Part shown: piece by piece, positions 62,159 to 64,000 of the stretch
How the letters are laid out: each line of letters begins with the position of its first letter
How positions within the stretch are numbered: position 1 is the first letter of the stretch
Assembly: GCA_936450465.1 (NCBI GenBank)
Contig: OW388291.1
Location: forward strand, 77,137,936-77,201,935
Source: Gibbula magus
Lineage: Eukaryota > Mollusca > Gastropoda > Trochida > Trochidae
Direction: 5' to 3'
DNA length: 64,000 nt
Made by a program: the position numbers and the translations under genes
The notes under the pieces: generated by a model
Told to the model about the DNA's origin: nothing
The model's database searches: none
What the model saw: only the letters and a program-made list of their open reading frames with translations

Positions 62159-62720
62159 TCAAAAGCAGACCTGTTGTGGTTTGTTAGATGATTCTTCTGT
62201 CGTAGATATGGAGAGAAGAGAACTGGAGAAAAGCTCTTGCAACCCACGTGCCAATCCACATATCGATATTCTCGGGATAAGTACACTCATGAAACGTTCA
62301 GCAATAGTTTGAAGAACATGCTTGTTGATCAGTTTGTCATTGTATCTTTTAGAAATCATGTTTGCTTGAGCTCGTGCATCTAACGTCAGTGAGACAACTG
62401 TTTTATCTATCGACATTGGCACTATACAATTGTTTTATGAGATGTCAGAATTACGAACAGTATCAATGAACTATTCATCCTCAACATCATCAACTTGATA
62501 TTCAACACTGTGTAATTTGGATCTTGTCACAGATTAAGACCGACACATTTTCTCAACAGGATTGAGTTAACCACATTTGTTAGAGCGTTAACAAAGTGCT
62601 ACATCTTCTGGACGCGTGCTGATAGCAACATTTGTAACACGAACTACCACCTTGAGCGTGCGTGACTTACTAGTGGAGTGATTTCTATTGTATTTTCCAC
62701 ACTGACAACTACCGTTCTGC
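62159..62720 (-). pseudogene. Decayed LTR-retrotransposon Gag-Pro fragment (tentative)
   Basis: On the minus strand a frame near 62422-62330 reads VVSLTLDARAQANMIS, which resembles the active-site region of Gypsy-type aspartic proteases; the DTG triad is lost. About 300 bases upstream in the same orientation, CQCGKYNRNH resembles a damaged zinc knuckle. Frames are broken between them. No LTRs or polymerase were found. Confidence 0.35.
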
Positions 62721-62929
62721 TCTCATTGTTTAACTGCATGTACAGATGAGGCACTATCAACAATATAAAGCTGCTGAGCTACCTTACAGTAGTCGACATC
62801 ACAACATTTAATATAAGACCGAAGGCCCTCTTCATGGTGAACTTCTATTACGTATAAGCACGGTCTGACACAACACCTGTTTATTGGCAGACAAAATATC
62901 ATGACTGGGCTTCCGAGGCTCACCTAGTT

Positions 62930-63460
62930 AACACGTTATTAGTTTTTTGTTCGAATGCTGTTGAAGAATGAAAGATATTAATGTGTTTGTGGATTAGATA
63001 GAACGAAATTAAAATTCTTCCAATAATAAAGCTGTTGAGTGCATGAGAGGGTTAGGAAAGATACAATCGTATTAACTCTAATTTACATAATGATCACTAC
63101 AACGTTTTTCTAAATGTATCATCCAAAACTGGCTCCCACAGTAGATATCGCGTGTGTGAGATCAAGCGATATCTACAAGCGATATCTACATAGTAGATAT
63201 CGCTACAATCAAATCGTCAAAATCCTATTACACCATAAGTTAATGACATCAAAAGGCTTTGACATCACTGAGAACACTGCTGACAATGCTATAACGTCAC
63301 AAATTTGATGACGTAACAGTGATATGATGCCATAATGCTGATGACGTCACAATGCTATGATCTCACTCAGATAACTGCTGAAGAAGCTAAAATGGCAGTT
63401 TTGTGTTTCAGATATTATCATTTTGCTATTATTTGTTGAAGAATTATTTTGAATGATAAA
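62930..63460. other. Intergenic DNA with short local repeats
   Basis: GCGATATCTAC occurs three times in both orientations near 63145-63205. GACGTCACAATGCTATGA-like motifs near 63285-63365 resemble 25820-25920. No gene seen. Confidence 0.4.
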
Positions 63461-63463
63461 TAG

Positions 63464-63608
63464 AATCTCACCCTCGTGTCTTCTGATATCAAATCTATCA
63501 AAACTCGTTCATTAAAGTAAAGATATCCTCGGCAAGTCTCGGATATTTGTAACTTTATCAACTTGTGTTGATATATTTGATATCAGAAGACACTTGGGTG
63601 AGATTCTC
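63464..63608. mobile_element. Short inverted-repeat (MITE-like) element
   Basis: AGAATCTCACCCTCGTGTCT (63464) and its inverse ending 63608 form arms of about 33 bp around ATTTGATATCAGAAGACAC. A partial relative lies near 25677-25725. Confidence 0.65.
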
Positions 63609-63619
63609 CAAGTATATAT

Positions 63620-64000
63620 ACATAATATTAGTAAACCATATAGGTTATGCCCGCCAGTGAATTTGTCACTTTTGATGTCATCGTTAGAAATATTGTTCAT
63701 GTTTTTTGGACATTTTGTTTTGGTCCGATAATTAAACTTTTAAAGGTACTGAAGCAACCATCTTGCTCTCTGAACTCTGGAAATTACATGAGACCTGCAA
63801 ATCTAGTTCTGACACTGAGCTCCACAAAGTTGTCGCTTTATACGTCGTACCATTTCTACCAATACGATTGACTGCTTTCTAAGAACACGGTTTATAGGGT
63901 ATTGTATATTGTATAAACTTTAATAATGATTTGCATATTTGAGAAAATATAATATTTAAACAACGTGCTACACCGCCTAAGTGTATTCTTCATTTTGCCT
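63620..64000. other. Window end, nothing recognised
   Basis: A 74-codon frame at 63647-63871 (+) has no recognisable motif or splice context and is probably chance. Confidence 0.3.

Overview
The window looks like AT-rich metazoan nuclear DNA, most likely from a mollusc or another lophotrochozoan. Genes are split by GT-AG introns, AATAAA signals follow the stops, secreted and membrane proteins carry EGF and mucin-like exons, and transposable-element debris is dense. The species cannot be named from the sequence. All three real host genes read on the minus strand. Exon models are my own hand splicing from splice sites and reading phase and have no transcript support.

Layout. (1) 1.4-16.1 kb holds one 15-exon gene for a type I membrane protein of about 935 residues: signal peptide, a long ectodomain of a family I recognise from mollusc genomes but cannot name, two EGF-like exons, a Thr/Pro-rich mucin exon and a final transmembrane/short-tail exon. 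Exon phases agree throughout except at the mucin-to-TM junction. (2) 20.9-24.7 kb and 31.3-35.0 kb hold two tandem paralogues, each 4 exons and 157 codons, for small secreted proteins with a DUF4430-type domain, the fold found at the C-terminal end of transcobalamin and intrinsic factor. Both have a TATA-like element at the same distance from the ATG. (3) 36.1-55.8 kb is a 59-bp satellite, about 14 kb in total, with nested higher-order repeats of 767 and 2480 bp. A nearly complete 5.5-kb non-LTR retrotransposon (ORF1, then endonuclease plus reverse transcriptase) splits it. (4) 55.8-64 kb is gene-poor and holds hammerhead-like motifs of the type linked to Penelope-like elements, a 5'-truncated LINE, a repeat with variable internal copy number, a decayed LTR-retroelement fragment and a small inverted-repeat element.

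The two DUF4430 genes sit in a roughly 10-kb tandem segmental duplication. Sequence upstream of copy A (about 25-30 kb) reappears on both sides of the satellite (35.0-36.1 and 55.8-57.3 kb), so the satellite and LINE lie inside copy B's upstream region. Many smaller inverted-repeat elements lie in introns and intergenic DNA. No rRNA, tRNA or CRISPR features were found.
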